From NCBI GenBank assembly GCA_022704925.1, contig JAKJFK010000113.1:1-5894 (forward strand): 5,894 bases of DNA, in the 5' to 3' direction. The stretch is from a candidate division TA06 bacterium. Lineage in GTDB: Bacteria; Ratteibacteria; UBA8468; MWAK01. The position numbers and the translations under genes were made by a program. The stretch's first letter is position 1; each line of letters opens with the position of its first letter. Below the pieces are notes generated by a model, which ran no database searches, was not told where the DNA came from, and worked only from the letters and a program-made list of their open reading frames with translations. Shown one piece after another: positions 4,683 to 5,894 of the stretch.

Positions 4683-5894
4683 ATGAGGGAAGGAAGACGA
4701 GTCGTTATTACCGGCCTGGGGTTGGTGACCCCGCTGGGAACCGGGGTTGAAAAGACCTGGTCCGGTCTGCTGGCCGGGCGCAGCGGTATCGGCCCCATCA
4801 CCCAGTTCGACGTCAGTGCCTTTCCCACCAGGATTTCCGGGACGGTGCCTGATTTCGTGGCGCCGGAGTTCCTGGATCGCAAGGAGATCCGGCGCCTGGA
4901 CCGTTTTGTCCAGTATGCCCTGATCGCCGCGGCCGAGGCGATGAACGACGCCGGCCTCAGCCGGGAGAAGATTGACCCGGCCCGGACCGGCGTGATCGTC
5001 GGGTCCGGCATCGGCGGGCTGCGGGTTATGGAACAGGAGCACCGCAACCTGATGAATTCCGGCCCGAACCGGGTTTCCCCTTTCCTTATCCCGATGCTGA
5101 TCCCGGACATCGCGGCCGGCCGGATCGCCATGCTCTTCAACTGTCAGGGGCCAAACTTCGCGGCCGTTTCCGCCTGCGCCTCGGGAGCGCACGCGCTCGG
5201 GATATCCCTGCGCAGCATCCAGTACGGCGAGGTCGACCTGGTTATCTCCGGCGGGACCGAGTCCTGCATCACCCCCCTGGGCCTGGCCGGTTTCTGCAGC
5301 ATGAAGGCCCTCTCGGAGCGCAATGATGAACCGGCCCGGGCCAGCCGTCCCTTTGACCGCGGCCGCGACGGTTTCGTGATGGCCGAGGGCGCCGGAATCC
5401 TGGTGCTCGAGGAACTGGAACACGCCCGGCGCCGTGGCGCCAGGATCTACGCCGAATTTTCCGGTTACGGGGCCAGCGCCGACGCCTACCACATCACCGC
5501 GCCCGATCCGGAGGGGAAAGGCATGATGCTGGCCATGAAGATGGCCCTGAACGATGCCGGCCTGGCTCCGGAGCAAATTGATTATATAAACGCGCACGGA
5601 ACCTCGACCCAGCTTAATGATCAGGTGGAGACGCGGTCCATCAAGAACGTCTTCGGAACCGCCGCCGGACGGGTGCCGGTCAGTTCCACCAAGTCAATGA
5701 CCGGCCACATGCTCGGGGCGGCCGGCGCGGTCGAATTGGCCGCCGGCGCCCTGGTGATCACCCGGGGCGTGTTGCCGCCCACCATCAACCAGGAAGAGCC
5801 GGATCCCGATTGCGATCTCGATTACGTTCCCAACCAGGCCCGGGAAGTGCCGGCGGTCCGGGCCATTCTTTCCAACTCATTCGGATTCGGCGGG
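4683..5894 (+). CDS. fabF: 3-oxoacyl-[acyl-carrier-protein] synthase II (FabF), 3'-truncated by window end
   Basis: This condensing enzyme extends acyl-ACP by two carbons from malonyl-ACP. The frame is open from the ATG at 4683 to the window edge, giving 404 codons; FabF is usually 410-415 residues, so only about ten are missing. It opens with RRVVITGLGLVTPLG (5-19). The catalytic residues are Cys165 in SACASGAH, His305 in NAHGTST and His342 in STKSMTGHMLGAAG, with the conserved Lys337 in the same segment. These are offset by two from E. coli FabF. RNDEPARASRPFDRGRDGF (213-231) is also typical, and the final SNSFGFGG is the glycine-rich gating loop. A Cys-His-His enzyme with this sequence is FabF/FabB type, not FabH. 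The gap from acpP is 20 bases, and I see no Shine-Dalgarno before the ATG, so translation may be coupled to acpP. Confidence 0.96.
   Translation, partial: MREGRRVVITGLGLVTPLGTGVEKTWSGLLAGRSGIGPITQFDVSAFPTRISGTVPDFVAPEFLDRKEIRRLDRFVQYALIAAAEAMNDAGLSREKIDPARTGVIVGSGIGGLRVMEQEHRNLMNSGPNRVSPFLIPMLIPDIAAGRIAMLFNCQGPNFAAVSACASGAHALGISLRSIQYGEVDLVISGGTESCITPLGLAGFCSMKALSERNDEPARASRPFDRGRDGFVMAEGAGILVLEELEHARRRGARIYAEFSGYGASADAYHITAPDPEGKGMMLAMKMALNDAGLAPEQIDYINAHGTSTQLNDQVETRSIKNVFGTAAGRVPVSSTKSMTGHMLGAAGAVELAAGALVITRGVLPPTINQEEPDPDCDLDYVPNQAREVPAVRAILSNSFGFGG

Noticed and set aside
4638-5597. A 319-codon open frame on the - strand opposite fabF
   Set aside because: It lies fully antisense to a clear fabF with intact catalytic motifs. 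Its translation is low-complexity (rich in Gly, Ala, His, Gln) with no recognisable family, as expected for GC-rich antisense shadows.

Overview
This is a GC-rich bacterial window made almost entirely of closely packed housekeeping genes, all on the + strand. The order is: the 3' end of a flavoprotein gene (probably L-aspartate oxidase), trpE, trpG, trpD, a small DUF4321-type membrane protein gene, fabG, acpP and fabF. FabF runs off the right edge about ten residues short of its usual end. No gene-free stretch exceeds about 70 bases. I see no rRNA, tRNA, CRISPR array, insertion sequence, prophage or attachment site.

Left half (1-3326): the three genes for the first two steps of tryptophan synthesis lie together. 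TrpE and TrpG form anthranilate synthase (chorismate + glutamine to anthranilate), and TrpD adds the phosphoribosyl group. All expected catalytic and feedback motifs are intact. The next trp genes (trpC, F, B, A) do not follow, so the pathway is split in this genome or continues elsewhere. trpE starts only 14 bases after the upstream stop codon, so the trp genes are probably read from a promoter further left.

Right half (3337-5894): a two-helix membrane protein of unknown function bridges the trp genes and a fatty-acid elongation block. FabG (3-oxoacyl-ACP reductase), AcpP (acyl carrier protein) and FabF (3-oxoacyl-ACP synthase II) act in the same elongation cycle. plsX, fabH and fabD, which often precede fabG, are not here. 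A near-consensus sigma-70 promoter (TTGACG, 17 bases, TATAAT) straddles the fabG stop codon. It would give acpP and fabF their own transcription start, as suits the large demand for ACP.

Organism: the high GC, the gene order and the TrpD sequence (an acidic insertion just before the GTGGDG loop, resembling what I recall from sulfate-reducing delta-proteobacteria/Desulfobacterota) suggest a Gram-negative anaerobe of that broad kind. This is from memory and only moderately secure.

I do not see an undescribed biological system here. The items most worth a second look are the internal promoter, the three-fold heptad insertion in TrpD, the aspartate in the FabG cofactor pocket, the DUF4321 protein between two pathways, and alternative RNA pairings at the trpE-trpG junction.
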